From the NCBI GenBank assembly GCA_012034655.1, contig JAAUOZ010000044.1, positions 1 through 35,348 on the forward strand: a stretch of DNA of 35,348 nt, written 5' to 3'. Below, piece after piece: positions 15,553 to 24,777 of the stretch. The notes beneath the pieces were generated by a model, which ran no database searches, was not told the origin of the DNA, and saw nothing but the letters and a program-made list of their open reading frames with translations. This stretch comes from Leptolyngbyaceae cyanobacterium CSU_1_3 (GTDB taxonomy: Bacteria; Cyanobacteriota; Cyanobacteriia; Leptolyngbyales; Leptolyngbyaceae). Each line of letters opens with the position of its first letter. Positions within the stretch are counted from its first letter, which is position 1. Both the position numbers and the translations under genes were made by a program.

Positions 15553-17565
15553 TTAGGCTGCGATCGCTGTCACAGAGTCGAGGTTGATCTCTTTGACGGT
15601 AAATTCGCGGCGAATTTGGAGACTGTTGAGGTAGCCGATGGGGTCATCGGGGTTGAAGACAACGCCATCGAAAAGACTGAAGGAGTCGCGATCGGGTTCG
15701 CTGTCGGGCAAGCCTAGTTGTCTGGCAGCTTCGCCGTAGAGGTCGATGCGACGGGTGCGCTCTGAGATTTCGACCCAGTTGCGGGGGAAGGGGGTAACGT
15801 TCCAACGGGCGAGTTGGGTCATTACCCAGAGAGCTTCGGCTCGGCGGGGGCAGTTTGCCTGATCCACGTTGAAGTAGACATGGCGCAACGCTGCTTCAGC
15901 ATCACCGCCAGGGGTACGAACATAAGGATCGATAAACCCAGGACGAATATAGGAACCTGAAACACCCACATATTCGGGGCGGCAGAGAATGCCAAGAATT
16001 TCTTCGCGGTTGCGGCGATCGCCACAATACTCGCAGGCCATCAACAGCGCTTTGATCAGAGCAATGTGGGTTTCGGGATATTGCCGCGTCCAATCTTCGC
16101 GCACGCCCAAGACTTTTTCAGGATGCCCAGCCCAAATATCTGAATCGGTGGCAATCACAAATCCATAATTGTCCTGGATGGCTCGACTGTTCCAGGGTTC
16201 ACCGACGCAAAAACCGTCAATGTTTCCGGCTGCCAAATTAGAGACCATCTGCGCGGGAGGAATAACCGTCAGGTTGACATCGCGATCGGGGTCAATGCCC
16301 CCTGATGCCAACCAGTAGCGCATGATCAGGTTGTGCATAGAGGCGGGATGCACCATGCCCAGGGTGTGGGGCTTGTGGTAGGGCTGGTCGATCGCTTGCT
16401 TGAAGTCTGCCAGCGATCGCACGCCCCGACTGTACAATTCCTTGCTCAGGGTGATGGCGTTGCCATTGCGCGAAGTGACCAGGGCCGTCACCACAGGAAC
16501 TGGCGTATTGCCGCCTACGCCCAGGGTGAGGGCGATCGGCATTCCCGTGACCATTTGGGCTGCGTCAAGTCGCCCCGTAGCCACGCCCTCGGCGATCGCT
16601 TTCCAGTTGGGTTCGCGTACCAGGTTGACTTCTTCTAACCCAAATTCTTTGAAAAATCCTTTCTCTTTGGCAATCGCCAGGGGCGCGCAATCTGTGAGCG
16701 GAATGAAGCCAATATCTAAATTGACTTTCTCTAAACCGTTGCGAGACACTGCCACCTTGGGAGCCTGCTTTGCCTTGCGCTTTTTGTCGCGCTTTTGCTG
16801 ATTGAGGAAGTAGATCATCTCGTTCCGCAGACCATAGTAGCTAGGATGGTTGACGACTTCCATCCGCTTACGGGGGCGAGGAATGGGAACTTCGAGAATT
16901 TGACCGATGTGGGCTTCGGGGCCGTTGGTGAGCATGACGATACGATCGGACAGCAGCAGCGCTTCATCTACGTCGTGCGTCACCATCATGCAGGTGACTT
17001 GGCTTTCTTCGCAGATTCGCATCAGTTGTTCTTGCAGGTTGCCACGAGTTAGGGCATCCAATGCGCCAAACGGTTCGTCGAGCAACAGCATTTTGGGTCG
17101 AATCGACAGAGCACGGGCGATCGCGACTCGTTGCTTCATCCCGCCCGACAGTTCCTTGGGCTTGCGATGGGCGGCATGTTCTAGCCCGACCATTTTGATG
17201 TTGTGCGCGACAATTTCTTCGCGCTCACCTTTGGGCAGATCTTCGAGAACTTTGTTGACCGCAAGCTCAATATTTTGCTGAACGGTGAGCCAAGGCAACA
17301 GCGAATAGTTTTGAAAGACCATCATGCGATCGGGCCCTGGGCTGCTAACCTGCCGACCTTCGAGCAGCACCCCGCCCACAGTGGGAGTGTCTAGCCCGGC
17401 GACAATGCTCAGCAGGGTCGATTTGCCACAGCCGGAGTGTCCGATCAGCGTCACAAATTCACCTTGACGTACATTGAGGTCAATATTCTTGAGCGCAATG
17501 TAGCTGCCACCATTGGTCAGTGGAAAAACTTTATCAACGTGGTCGATTCCTAGAAAGACAGACAT
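15553..17565 (-). CDS. nrtC: Nitrate/nitrite ABC transporter ATPase with fused binding domain, NrtC
   Basis: A 670-residue fusion typical of cyanobacterial NrtC. Residues 1-~255 are the ABC ATPase (Walker A GHSGCGKST, LSGGMKQRVAIARAL, Walker B MLLLDEPFG, H-loop MVTHDVDEA). After a basic linker (RDKKRKAKQAPKVAV) the C-terminal ~390 residues resemble the NrtA binding protein (IPLTDCAPLAIAKEKGFFKE, RYWLASGGIDPDRDVNLTVI, FCVGEPWNSRA). In this family the C-terminal domain mediates inhibition of uptake by ammonium. The frame is intact and of normal length. The start at 17565 gives MSVFLGIDHVDKVF. The 158-bp gap to nrtB contains only short GAAGGGT-type repeats. Confidence 0.96.
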   Translation of the reverse strand: MSVFLGIDHVDKVFPLTNGGSYIALKNIDLNVRQGEFVTLIGHSGCGKSTLLSIVAGLDTPTVGGVLLEGRQVSSPGPDRMMVFQNYSLLPWLTVQQNIELAVNKVLEDLPKGEREEIVAHNIKMVGLEHAAHRKPKELSGGMKQRVAIARALSIRPKMLLLDEPFGALDALTRGNLQEQLMRICEESQVTCMMVTHDVDEALLLSDRIVMLTNGPEAHIGQILEVPIPRPRKRMEVVNHPSYYGLRNEMIYFLNQQKRDKKRKAKQAPKVAVSRNGLEKVNLDIGFIPLTDCAPLAIAKEKGFFKEFGLEEVNLVREPNWKAIAEGVATGRLDAAQMVTGMPIALTLGVGGNTPVPVVTALVTSRNGNAITLSKELYSRGVRSLADFKQAIDQPYHKPHTLGMVHPASMHNLIMRYWLASGGIDPDRDVNLTVIPPAQMVSNLAAGNIDGFCVGEPWNSRAIQDNYGFVIATDSDIWAGHPEKVLGVREDWTRQYPETHIALIKALLMACEYCGDRRNREEILGILCRPEYVGVSGSYIRPGFIDPYVRTPGGDAEAALRHVYFNVDQANCPRRAEALWVMTQLARWNVTPFPRNWVEISERTRRIDLYGEAARQLGLPDSEPDRDSFSLFDGVVFNPDDPIGYLNSLQIRREFTVKEINLDSVTAIAA

Positions 17566-17723
17566 AAGAGAGGTGAAGGGTGAAGGGTGAGGAAGGAAGA
17601 GGATAGGTGTCTCGATCGCCTACGGAGTTAGGGGATGCTTGATGGAAGCGCCCTCTGGTAGGGTCATGACACGGCAGCGCCCTTGATGTAGAAGTGTAGG
17701 AACGGTGTTGATCTGGGAGTTTC

Positions 17724-18556
17724 TTATTTTTCGGAGACGATTCTAGAACCGAGCCAGCCGACTAAGCGATCGAGCACTAACCCCACCAACCCAACATAGA
17801 GAACAGCGATGATGATTTGGCTCATGCTGTCTTCGTTGCCTGCGTTGTAAGCGTCCCAAATGAAGAAGCCAATGCCGCCTTCTGCTTTCAGCATTTCAGC
17901 CGCCACGATCGCCAGCCACGCCAAACCGATGCCGATTCTTAGACCACCAAAGACGTAGGGCACAGTCGAAGGCACAAGAATATTAAAGAAGTATTCTTTG
18001 CCCGATAGCCGCAGCACCTTGGCGACGTTGTTATAGTCTTGAGGAATTTGTTGCACCCCTACCGCAGTATTGATGACGATCGGCCAGATTGCCGTCACAA
18101 AAATTACAAACAGCGCGGCTGGGTCACTATCTTGAAAAATTCCTAGCGACAGGGGCAACCAGGCCAACGGCGGCACGGTTCGCAATACTTGAATCATGGG
18201 GTCAAGCCCACGGCGCATAAATTCACTCGTGCCGATCAGCACCCCTAGAGCAATGCCCACGATCGCCGCCAAACTATAGCCAACCATCACCCGTTGCAAA
18301 CTGATCCAGATTTGCCAGCCCAACCCTTTCGAGGTTCCCCCGTCATCAAAAATGGGTTCAAAATCCATAAAACTGTCTGAGATATGACCTTAACCGGCCC
18401 AGGCATTTTTGACTCAGGACTCAAACAGAGCAATTGCCAAACCACCAAAACCACCAAAGTACAGATGAAGGGCGGCATCAGCAACTTCAATTGCTTACTA
18501 ACATTTTCTGCAAACTGAGAAGACGAAGCTGGACGCAAAGAGGGATTAGCTGTCAT
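17724..18556 (-). CDS. nrtB: Nitrate/nitrite ABC transporter permease NrtB (frameshift)
   Basis: The plasma-membrane permease of the nitrate/nitrite transporter. The N-terminal frame starts at 18556 (MTANPSLRPASSS) with a first membrane span (LLMPPFICTLVVLVVWQLL). The rest lies in another frame from about 18352 (DDGGTSKGLGWQIWISLQRV) with further spans and the permease EAA-like region (GIGLAWLAIVAAEML). Restoring one base in the A5 run at 18348-18352 (T6 on the coding strand) joins NPF to FDDGGTSKG and gives a ~277-residue protein, the normal NrtB length. It is interpreted as an intact gene with a sequence error. Confidence 0.9.
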
Positions 18557-18659
18557 GGCGAGAAGTTCCTAAGGATGGGAAGCAGAAAGAAAAGACGAGA
18601 GGAGTAATGAGGGCTTTGACAAGCTTTGCGAATCAGGAGAGTTCTTTGATATTGGATTG

Positions 18660-18710
18660 AATGAGAGATGCTACAAGAATGAGAGATGCTACAAGAATGA
18701 GAGATGCTAC
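18660..18710. repeat. 18-nt direct repeat, nearly three copies, between nrtA and nrtB
   Basis: AATGAGAGATGCTACAAG occurs twice in full and a third time for 15 nt, directly upstream (on the plus strand) of a strong hairpin. No coding sense is evident. Confidence 0.85.
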
Positions 18711-18720
18711 GACACAGGTT

Positions 18721-18750
18721 CCGACTTCTTGGTTGAAGCCAAGAAGTCGG
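18721..18750. repeat. Perfect 12-bp hairpin in the nrtA-nrtB intergenic region
   Basis: CCGACTTCTTGG and CCAAGAAGTCGG enclose a 6-nt loop. There is no T-tract on the minus strand after it, so it is more likely an mRNA-processing or stabilising hairpin below nrtA than a full terminator. The right arm, continued as GGGGATC, resembles the element at 26820-26883. Confidence 0.7.
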
Positions 18751-18789
18751 GGATCTTGATTTTCACCTTGACGATGCACTAGCCGATTT

Positions 18790-20120
18790 CTAGGCTCTCT
18801 TAATCTTGAGGCTGTTTAGATAAGCCCCTGTATCGGCTGCATCAAACTTGATTCCATCAAAGAAAGTCTCAACTCCGCGGGATGTCTCTTTGGGAATGGC
18901 GGCTTCTTGCCCGATCGCCTTGGCGGCTTCCTTCCATAGGTCTTCGCGGTTGACCTTATCGACGAGGGCTTTGGCATCGGTGGTCGCGTCAAACTTGCCC
19001 CAGCGTATATTCTCGGTGATAAACCACAGATCGTGGCTCTTGAAGGGGTAAGACGCGTCCTCTTGCCAAAACTTCATGAGTAGCTCACTGTTAGCCAAGG
19101 TGCGCCCGTTGCCAAAGTCAAAGTTGCCCTTGGCCCGCTCAACAATGTCTGCCGCCGGAGCTTTCACATACTTGTCTGCCGAGAGAATTTCGCACATTTC
19201 TTGCTTGTTCTCTGGTTTGTCACACCAGACCTGAGCTTCTTGAATGGCCATCAACATCGCTTTGGCGGCTTTGGGGTTTTTGTCTACCCAGTCAGCGCGC
19301 ATGGTGAAAGCTTTTTCGGGGTGTCCTTTCCAGAGTTCGCCGGTGATGACAGCGCTATAGCCCAGCTTTTTGTTGACCAGACGGCTGTTCCAGGGTTCAC
19401 CTACACAGAAGGCATCCATGGTTTTGGTTTCCATGTTGGCAACCATTTGGGGAGGCGGAACCACCACGATATCTACATCATTTTCGGGGTCGATGCCGCC
19501 TGCTGCCAGCCAATAGCGCATCCACAGGTCGTGAGTTCCACCGGGAAAGGTGACGGCACACTTAAATTTTTTGTTGGCAGCTTTTGCCGCATCGATCTTG
19601 GCTTTCAACGGAGCGCTATCGGCCCCTAGTTTAAGATCGAGATAGTCGTTGGCGATCGAGATTCCCTGTCCATTAGTGTTTAGACGCGCCAAAATATACA
19701 TCGGCAGAGGTGTGTTGCCCTTGGTGATTTTGCCCGATGCCATCATGTAGGGCATCGGAGTCAAAATGTGAGCGCCATCAATGCCACCCCGATCGAACCC
19801 AGTTCAAGGTTGTCGCGGGTCACAGCCCAAGAAGTCTGCTTGCTGACATCTACACCCGTCATGCCGTACTTGTCAAACAGCTTTTTCTCTTTGGCGATCA
19901 CCAGGGGCGCACAGTCTGTGAGGGCGATGAAGCCTAGCTTGGCATTGGGTGTTTCGGGGGCATCGGCCGTGCCCGAATTCACCGCCGGAACAGCACTTGG
20001 ACTCTCTGAACTGGTAGACATCTTCGCCTTGTTGGGCGAGGTACATCCATTGATCCAAATCGTTCCGGCTGCCGTTGCGCCTGCGGTGATAATGAATTTT
20101 CGTCTTGAGAAGTTTGTCAT
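18790..20120 (-). CDS. nrtA: Nitrate/nitrite-binding lipoprotein NrtA (frameshift)
   Basis: The substrate-binding protein of the nitrate transporter, anchored on the outer face of the plasma membrane. It begins MTNFSRRKFIITAGATAAG with a twin-arginine motif and a lipobox (INGC), so it is probably a Tat-exported lipoprotein. Then comes LGFIALTDCAPLVIAKEKKL, the mature binding domain. The first frame runs to ~19787; one added base in the C4 run at 19787-19790 (G on the coding strand) joins LELGSI to GIDGAHILTPMPYMM and the rest (RYWLAAGGIDPENDVDIVVV, CVGEPWNSRL). The joined product of ~443 residues is the normal NrtA length. It lies 107 bp downstream of nirA in the same direction. Confidence 0.92.
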
Positions 20121-20227
20121 GAATCGTCTTCCGGTTTAATGAATGAAAAATGATTGAAATCGGTAGAAACCAAGCCTGAGACAATTTGTTCATCCCACAG
20201 CTTTGCGCTTCGCCCCAAACTGCTGAG

Positions 20228-21728
20228 TCAAATATCTAGCAGCGCTGGTTTGAGATCCTCACAGGGGATGCCCTTCTTAACACAGGTTCCGAGGTGGGCA
20301 TCTTTGCCCACTTTTCCACCCATATACAGGTCAACGCCTTCCACCGTGCGCCCGTCTTTGCGAACCTTTGTACCCATCAAACCGATGTCTGCTACTTGGG
20401 GCTGTCCGCAGGAATTGGGGCAGCCCGTCCAATGAATTCGCACCGGACGCGGGCACTCGATCTCCGCTTCGATTTCTCGAATCAGAGCGACGGCTCGCTG
20501 CTTGGTTTCGATCAGGGCAAAGTTGCAGAACTGAGCACCTGTGCAAGACACGAGTGCACGGGAAAGATTTTCGGGGGTGGGGGAGAAGCGCTGAACGATC
20601 GCCTCCTCCAATAGGGCCGCTAGTCGCGAATCGGGCACATTAGGAATGAGGATGTTTTGCTCAACGGTCAGACGAATTTCTCCGCTCCCATACACTTCAG
20701 CGAGTCGGGCAATGTCGAACATATCCGTGGCAAACAGGCGACCTACAGGTACATTCAAGCCCACATAGTTCAGTCCGAGTTGCTTTTGTGGGTAAACTCC
20801 GATGTGATCGCGCTTATCCCAGATAATTTCGTCCTTCGCGGCTGCGGGTTGCAGGGTATGACCCATCTGCTTTTCGACCTGCGATCGAAATTCCCCCATC
20901 CCCCATTCATCAATCAGCCACATCAGGCGAGATTTCTGACGGTTGGCTCGCAAGCCGTGATTGCGGTAGACAATCAAAATCGCTTCACACAAGCCCACCA
21001 CCCGATCGGCGCGACCCAAACATTCATAGGCAGGGCCGCCTCGCAGCGCTTGGCTGAGAAAAAGCCACCCACCAGCACATTGAAACCCAACTGCTCACCC
21101 TGATAGGCCGGGATAAAGGCAATGTCGTTGATTTCCGCATGGACGGAGTTGTCTCGACAGCCCGCGATCGCAATATTGAACTTACGCGGTAGGTTGGTAA
21201 ATGCTGGGTTGCCAACTCCGTGATTGGTAATCATGTCCTGCACTTGAATGGCCAGTTCACGAGTATCAATCAACTCATCGGCATCAATGCCTGCCACAGG
21301 TGATCCGGTAATATTGCGAACATTATCCATCCCCGTCTGAATGCTCGTCAGACCCGATTGCTCAAATTTGCTAAAAATGTCTGGCAGGTCTTCAATCCGC
21401 ACGCCTCGAAGCTGAATGTTTTGCCGGGTCGTAATGTCGGCGTTGCCATCTTCCCCATAGCGCTGGACAACTTCTGCCAGCGTTCGCATTTGCCCACTGG
21501 TGAGAATGCCCGTCGGAAATCGCATTCTCATCATAAATTTGCCAGGAGTGACGGGGCGAAAAACACGCCTAGCCATTTGAGCCGATGGTCGCGATCGGTT
21601 TCATCCATCGCTTCCCAACCCACCTGGGCAAAATGGCCAATGTCAGCTTTGACTGCAAGACCGTCTTTCTCGGCCTTAAACTTCTCGAACTTGTTGAGGG
21701 TTGGGGCTGATGAAATAGTGTCTGTCAT
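20228..21728 (-). CDS. nirA: Ferredoxin-nitrite reductase (two frameshifts)
   Basis: Catalyses the six-electron reduction of nitrite to ammonium with ferredoxin, using siroheme and a [4Fe-4S] cluster. The start MTDTISSAPTLNKFEKFKAE is at 21728. Frame changes occur at the A5 run 21559-21563 (LKWLGVFF to RPVTPGKFMMRMR) and the C3 run 21015-21017 (PMNVW to GRADRVVGLCEAI). One base added in each restores an uninterrupted ~500-residue protein. The cluster/siroheme ligands are present as SCTGAQFC (C-x5-C) and GCPNSC (C-x3-C), and FNIAIAGCRDN is the usual mid-protein segment. It is the first gene of the cluster, with an NtcA promoter upstream. Confidence 0.93.
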
Positions 21729-21863
21729 GGGAAGTGCCTAGAGATGAAGTGTTCCAACCGAAACACGGAGGGGCGATCGGGTAGCGTGCCGGGAACCTAC
21801 TGAATCAACTTTTACGTCAGTTGTTTGGGTATGAGATCCAAGGTTGCGATCGCTCTTGAAGGT

Positions 21864-21905
21864 AAGTTAGGCGAGATCTCCTTGAAGATTCGTATACATA
21901 GTTAC
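21864..21905 (-). promoter_or_regulatory. NtcA-activated promoter of nirA
   Basis: The box GTAACTATGTATAC (minus strand, 21892-21905) is an exact GTA-N8-TAC NtcA site. After exactly 22 nt comes TAACTT (21864-21869), matching the TAN3T -10 element. This is the canonical class II NtcA promoter layout, so the operon should be induced under ammonium limitation. Transcription would start around 21857, giving a ~130-nt leader before nirA. Confidence 0.88.
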
Positions 21906-21915
21906 AAAATATTTC

Positions 21916-21962
21916 TAAACATGCACATTTCGCATTATTTCAATGCGAAATGTGCATGTTTA
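21916..21962. repeat. Perfect 21-bp inverted repeat between nirA and the Rieske gene
   Basis: The arms 21916-21936 and 21942-21962 are exact reverse complements around a 5-nt loop (ATTTC). The arms begin TAAACATGCACATTTCGCA. The left arm starts 11 bp beyond the NtcA box, and the right arm ends 67 bp before the Rieske ATG. No clear T-tract follows on the plus strand; on the minus strand the following GAAATATTTTG is only weakly T-rich. Confidence 0.9.
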
Positions 21963-22029
21963 AGAATTTAGGGTCTTGTAATCCCTTAAGCTACAGTTGG
22001 CTGAAAGCCTTATTTCATGGAGAACACAG

Positions 22030-22494
22030 ATGGATCGACGGACTTTTCTATCGTGGGTCGGTGTGGGTTGGGTCGCTAGCAGTTTGCCCGTGGCGCTGGC
22101 GGCTTGCTCTGCTAATTCTCAAAGTGACTCGCCTCAAAGTAACAATTCTCAAGGTAAGTCAACTGCCGGAAACAATCGATCGGATGGCTTTCAAACGGTG
22201 GGGGCGATCGCCGATCTCGACAAGTCTCAACAGATTTTAGTAGAGCAATTTTCGGCCGGGCCGGTGCTGGTGATCCGCAATCCCCTCGACCCAAAGGGCG
22301 TGGTGGCGGTGAATCCGACCTGTCCTCATCAAGGCTGTCTGGTGACTTGGAAGAGTGAGCGCAAATCCTTCGCTTGCCCTTGCCATGCGTCTCAGTTTGC
22401 TGCGGATGGCAAAGTGGTGCAAGGGCCAGCAACGAAGGCATTGTCCACCTATGAAGCAAAAATTGAAGGGACTTCGGTTTTGGTGAAAGGATGA
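22030..22494 (+). CDS. Tat-exported lipoprotein-type Rieske [2Fe-2S] protein
   Basis: A 154-residue protein with an N-terminal MDRRTFLSWVGVGWVASS, i.e. a twin-arginine signal, ending in a lipobox-like ALAAC. A Ser/Asn/Gln-rich linker (residues ~30-55) follows, then a Rieske domain with both cluster motifs, CPHQGC and CPCHASQF. The domain ends KALSTYEAKIEGTSVLVKG. It should face the periplasm or lumen and carry out electron transfer. It resembles small minor Rieske proteins (PetC3-like) more than b6f PetC, because the hydrophobic anchor and length differ; that assignment is inference. A TTG at 21997 extends the frame, but the ATG at 22030 has GGAGA 7 nt upstream. It is divergent from nirA. Confidence 0.85.
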   Translation: MDRRTFLSWVGVGWVASSLPVALAACSANSQSDSPQSNNSQGKSTAGNNRSDGFQTVGAIADLDKSQQILVEQFSAGPVLVIRNPLDPKGVVAVNPTCPHQGCLVTWKSERKSFACPCHASQFAADGKVVQGPATKALSTYEAKIEGTSVLVKG

Positions 22495-22641
22495 GGCAGA
22501 AGGGAGGAATTGAGTGGCTCAATCATTTAGTAGGAAACACTCGATTTTGTGCTCTCTACTTTTTGTACGCTCTACTTTTAGGTAGATGAACGATCGCTCC
22601 CTCCAAACCATCGTTAGGCTAGAACGGATGGAGATAAAACG

Positions 22642-22878
22642 ATGACCACTACCACTCAGAGCGATCGTGCCCTCAGCGATCTTGAATATGATCTGTTGAC
22701 AGCTTTACAAAATAAGGCTGAAGCCATAAAAGCTTACGAGACATACATTCAAGACGCTCAGGCCATGAATTCTCAGCCCTGCGTCGAGCTTTTTCAAAGA
22801 CTTAGAGAAGCCGACATGAAAACAGCGCAGGAGATTCGCCATCACCTACAGCAAGTCATGCAAAATGGCCGAATGTAG
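22642..22878 (+). CDS. Small helical protein of unknown function
   Basis: 78 residues, MTTTTQSDRALSDLEYDLLT and so on, predicted entirely alpha-helical with a heptad-like pattern (ALQNKAEAIKAYETYIQDAQ). It has one cysteine and no membrane span or signal. The ATG at 22642 is preceded by GGAG about 10 nt upstream. It looks like a conserved small cyanobacterial protein with a ferritin-like two-helix style, but I cannot assign a function. It has its own intergenic region and no obvious operon partner. Confidence 0.65.
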   Translation: MTTTTQSDRALSDLEYDLLTALQNKAEAIKAYETYIQDAQAMNSQPCVELFQRLREADMKTAQEIRHHLQQVMQNGRM

Positions 22879-23010
22879 CTTCGATTTCTGACAAAGCCGT
22901 GAGTTCCTAGCAGGGGCATAGCCATGCTGTTCCCCTACGATATACACTCCGCTTTGCAGTCAACAATGATTTTCAGAAAACGGTCTGGGTGCGGTAGCTC
23001 TACTGCCTCT

Positions 23011-23038
23011 TTTAGGAATGTGGATTCAATAATTCCTA
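23011..23038. repeat. Solitary end of the GTGGATT MITE-like family
   Basis: TTAGGAATGTGGATTCAATA matches the terminal repeat of the elements at 4845-5018 and 35096-35267, but the element body is missing. The sequence itself closes into a short AGGAAT / ATTCCT hairpin. Confidence 0.6.
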
Positions 23039-23044
23039 AAACTC

Positions 23045-23119
23045 TGTGGGTTAAGCCTCTGGCTAATCTAGCCAGCCGAGAAGGTTCCTGTGTGCCCTAC
23101 TTCGTTGATTTAACCCACA
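23045..23119. repeat. 75-bp element with perfect 10-bp terminal inverted repeats
   Basis: TGTGGGTTAA at 23045-23054 is exactly inverted at 23110-23119. Inside is a perfect 7-bp hairpin (CTGGCTA-ATC-TAGCCAG, 23059-23075). It lies between two convergent genes and could be a small MITE-like sequence or a structured 3' end. Confidence 0.6.
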
Positions 23120-23133
23120 ACCCTTACCTTTTA

Positions 23134-24101
23134 TTAGTAGAGGCGGCTTAGCACATAGTCCGCTAACTTGATCAAAGCTTGCCGAGGCTCAGAAGTGGGC
23201 AATTCAGACAAGTGACCGATCGCTATTTTTGCGTGATGGTTGGCTAATTCTCGCGATCGCTCAATGCCTCGACTGTCTCTTACCAACGCCAATGCTTGTT
23301 CTAGATCGCCTTCTTGGGCAAATTCGCGCTCAATCAGCACTTCTAGATAAGGCTTTTCCTCTAAGGTGTAGAGTACGGGAGCCGTCAGATTACCACTTTT
23401 GAGATCAGACCCGGCGGGTTTGCCCAAGTCTTCGGTGGAGCCTGTGAAGTCTAGAATATCGTCCACAATCTGAAACGCTAGACCCAAATGGCGACCATAG
23501 CCATAGAGTTGTTCCACCTGAGCGTCTGACACATCACTCAAAACTGCTGCCGCCTTGGCACTGTTAGCCATCAGAGAAGCGGTTTTGTAGTAGCTCTTTT
23601 CTAGATAAGCGTCGATCGACACCGTAGAAAAGCGGTTTAAGCCTTGCTGAATCTCGCCCTCCGCAAAATCTTTGATGACCTCTGAGAGCAATTTGACCAC
23701 CTGCAAATTGTCGAGGTTTGCTAGATACCAAGACGACTGCGCGAACAGAAAATCACCCGCTAAGACAGCAATACGGCTGCCAAAGCTACTGTGAACCGTG
23801 GGAATCCCAGTCGAACTTCTGATTCGTCTACCACATCGTCATGCACTAGGCTAGCCGTGTGGATCATTTCAGTAATCTCAGCGAGCCGTCGATGGCGCTC
23901 GGTGATTCCCTGGTTTGGCATTGTGGCCCGCGCCACCAAGAGAACGATCGCGGGTCTGACCCGTTTTCCCTTGGCCCCAAAGAGGTGCTCTGCGGCTGCA
24001 TACAGGATCGGGTGACGTGCACCAATGAGATTTTTAAGGTTCTCCGTCAGCACACAGAGGTCTGCTTCAACCGAGGAGAATAGGGAGGTTGCTGAGGTCA
24101 T
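23134..24101 (-). CDS. sds: Solanesyl diphosphate synthase / long-chain polyprenyl synthetase (frameshift)
   Basis: Condenses isopentenyl diphosphate units to the long prenyl chain used for plastoquinone. The N-terminal frame (24101-~23806) carries [20 protein letters not shown] and the first aspartate-rich motif HDDVVDE. The downstream frame carries [33 protein letters not shown] and the second motif DDILDF. Adding one base in the C3 run at 23806-23808 joins SEVRL to GIPTVHSS, giving ~322 residues, the usual length for Sds. Because the product is essential for photosynthesis, the break is probably an error in the sequence. The exact chain length made is inferred from the family. Confidence 0.87.
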
Positions 24102-24777
24102 GGATAAGCCGACTAAGGGGCTACATGGTTAAGAAACTTTACGGGTTCTGAACTTATTCTAAGCTAAGGGTTTTCTACATGGAATAGCAAGGGGGAAAAA
24201 GTTTGAGGATGGGCCGCGATCGAAGGCAGAAAAGCCCCAAAATCGGGAAAATTCTCCCTCACTTTAGATGAATTTGCGAAGCCCTGAGAGTGTCAAGTGT
24301 TCCTTTGCTAGAGAGTCCGCAAAGCTAGGCGCAATCTAGCTTACATAACATTGTATATTTTTTTTAAGTTCACTCCCAGAAAGTCGCCAAACCCCGGAAG
24401 TCCTGTGTTAATCTAGTTTGTAAGCATTTCAAGAAAATTACAAGCCTGGTTGCGAACTAAAAACATAGCAACTTTCAGCAACCCAACCGATTTCTCTAGG
24501 GATGTCGAGTTTTGGAATCTGAAAGTCTCTGTTGTGAGAGTCCTTAGCCGTTTGGTAAAAGTCACTCTCAGTATCGGGCTACAAAAAATCTGCTCCCAAA
24601 TTGCGGGTCGTTGATAAAAATCGCATAGGCGCGTGCCGATCGCAGGATTGGCAATCGCTCAGTGCGGTTTGAGTTCGATTTGCTGAATATCGCTGACTTG
24701 CTAACCGGCTCTCCTGGTTGGTGAGATGCATCCTGCCTCAATTCTATGCTGGTTCTTTTTACTCGGTCGATCGTCCT
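24102..24777. other. 676-bp region without a recognised gene
   Basis: It lies between the divergent sds and a possible small ORF. Visible items are a short hairpin AGCTAG...CTAGCT at about 24330-24350 followed by a T8 run at ~24358-24365, and A/T-rich stretches suited to promoters. I cannot identify a tRNA, tmRNA or known riboswitch here. Its length leaves room for a non-coding RNA. Confidence 0.4.

Noticed and set aside
18660-18710. CRISPR-like array
   Set aside because: The repeats are directly adjacent without spacers and total fewer than three copies.
11424-21728. Nitrate cluster as a genuine pseudogene cluster
   Set aside because: nrtC, nrtD and the promoter are intact, and the errors are all one-base deletions also seen in sds. 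Sequence error is the simpler explanation, though not proven.
24330-24366. Intrinsic terminator at the hairpin near the T8 run
   Set aside because: The T-tract is too far from the stem, and no gene on that strand ends just before it.
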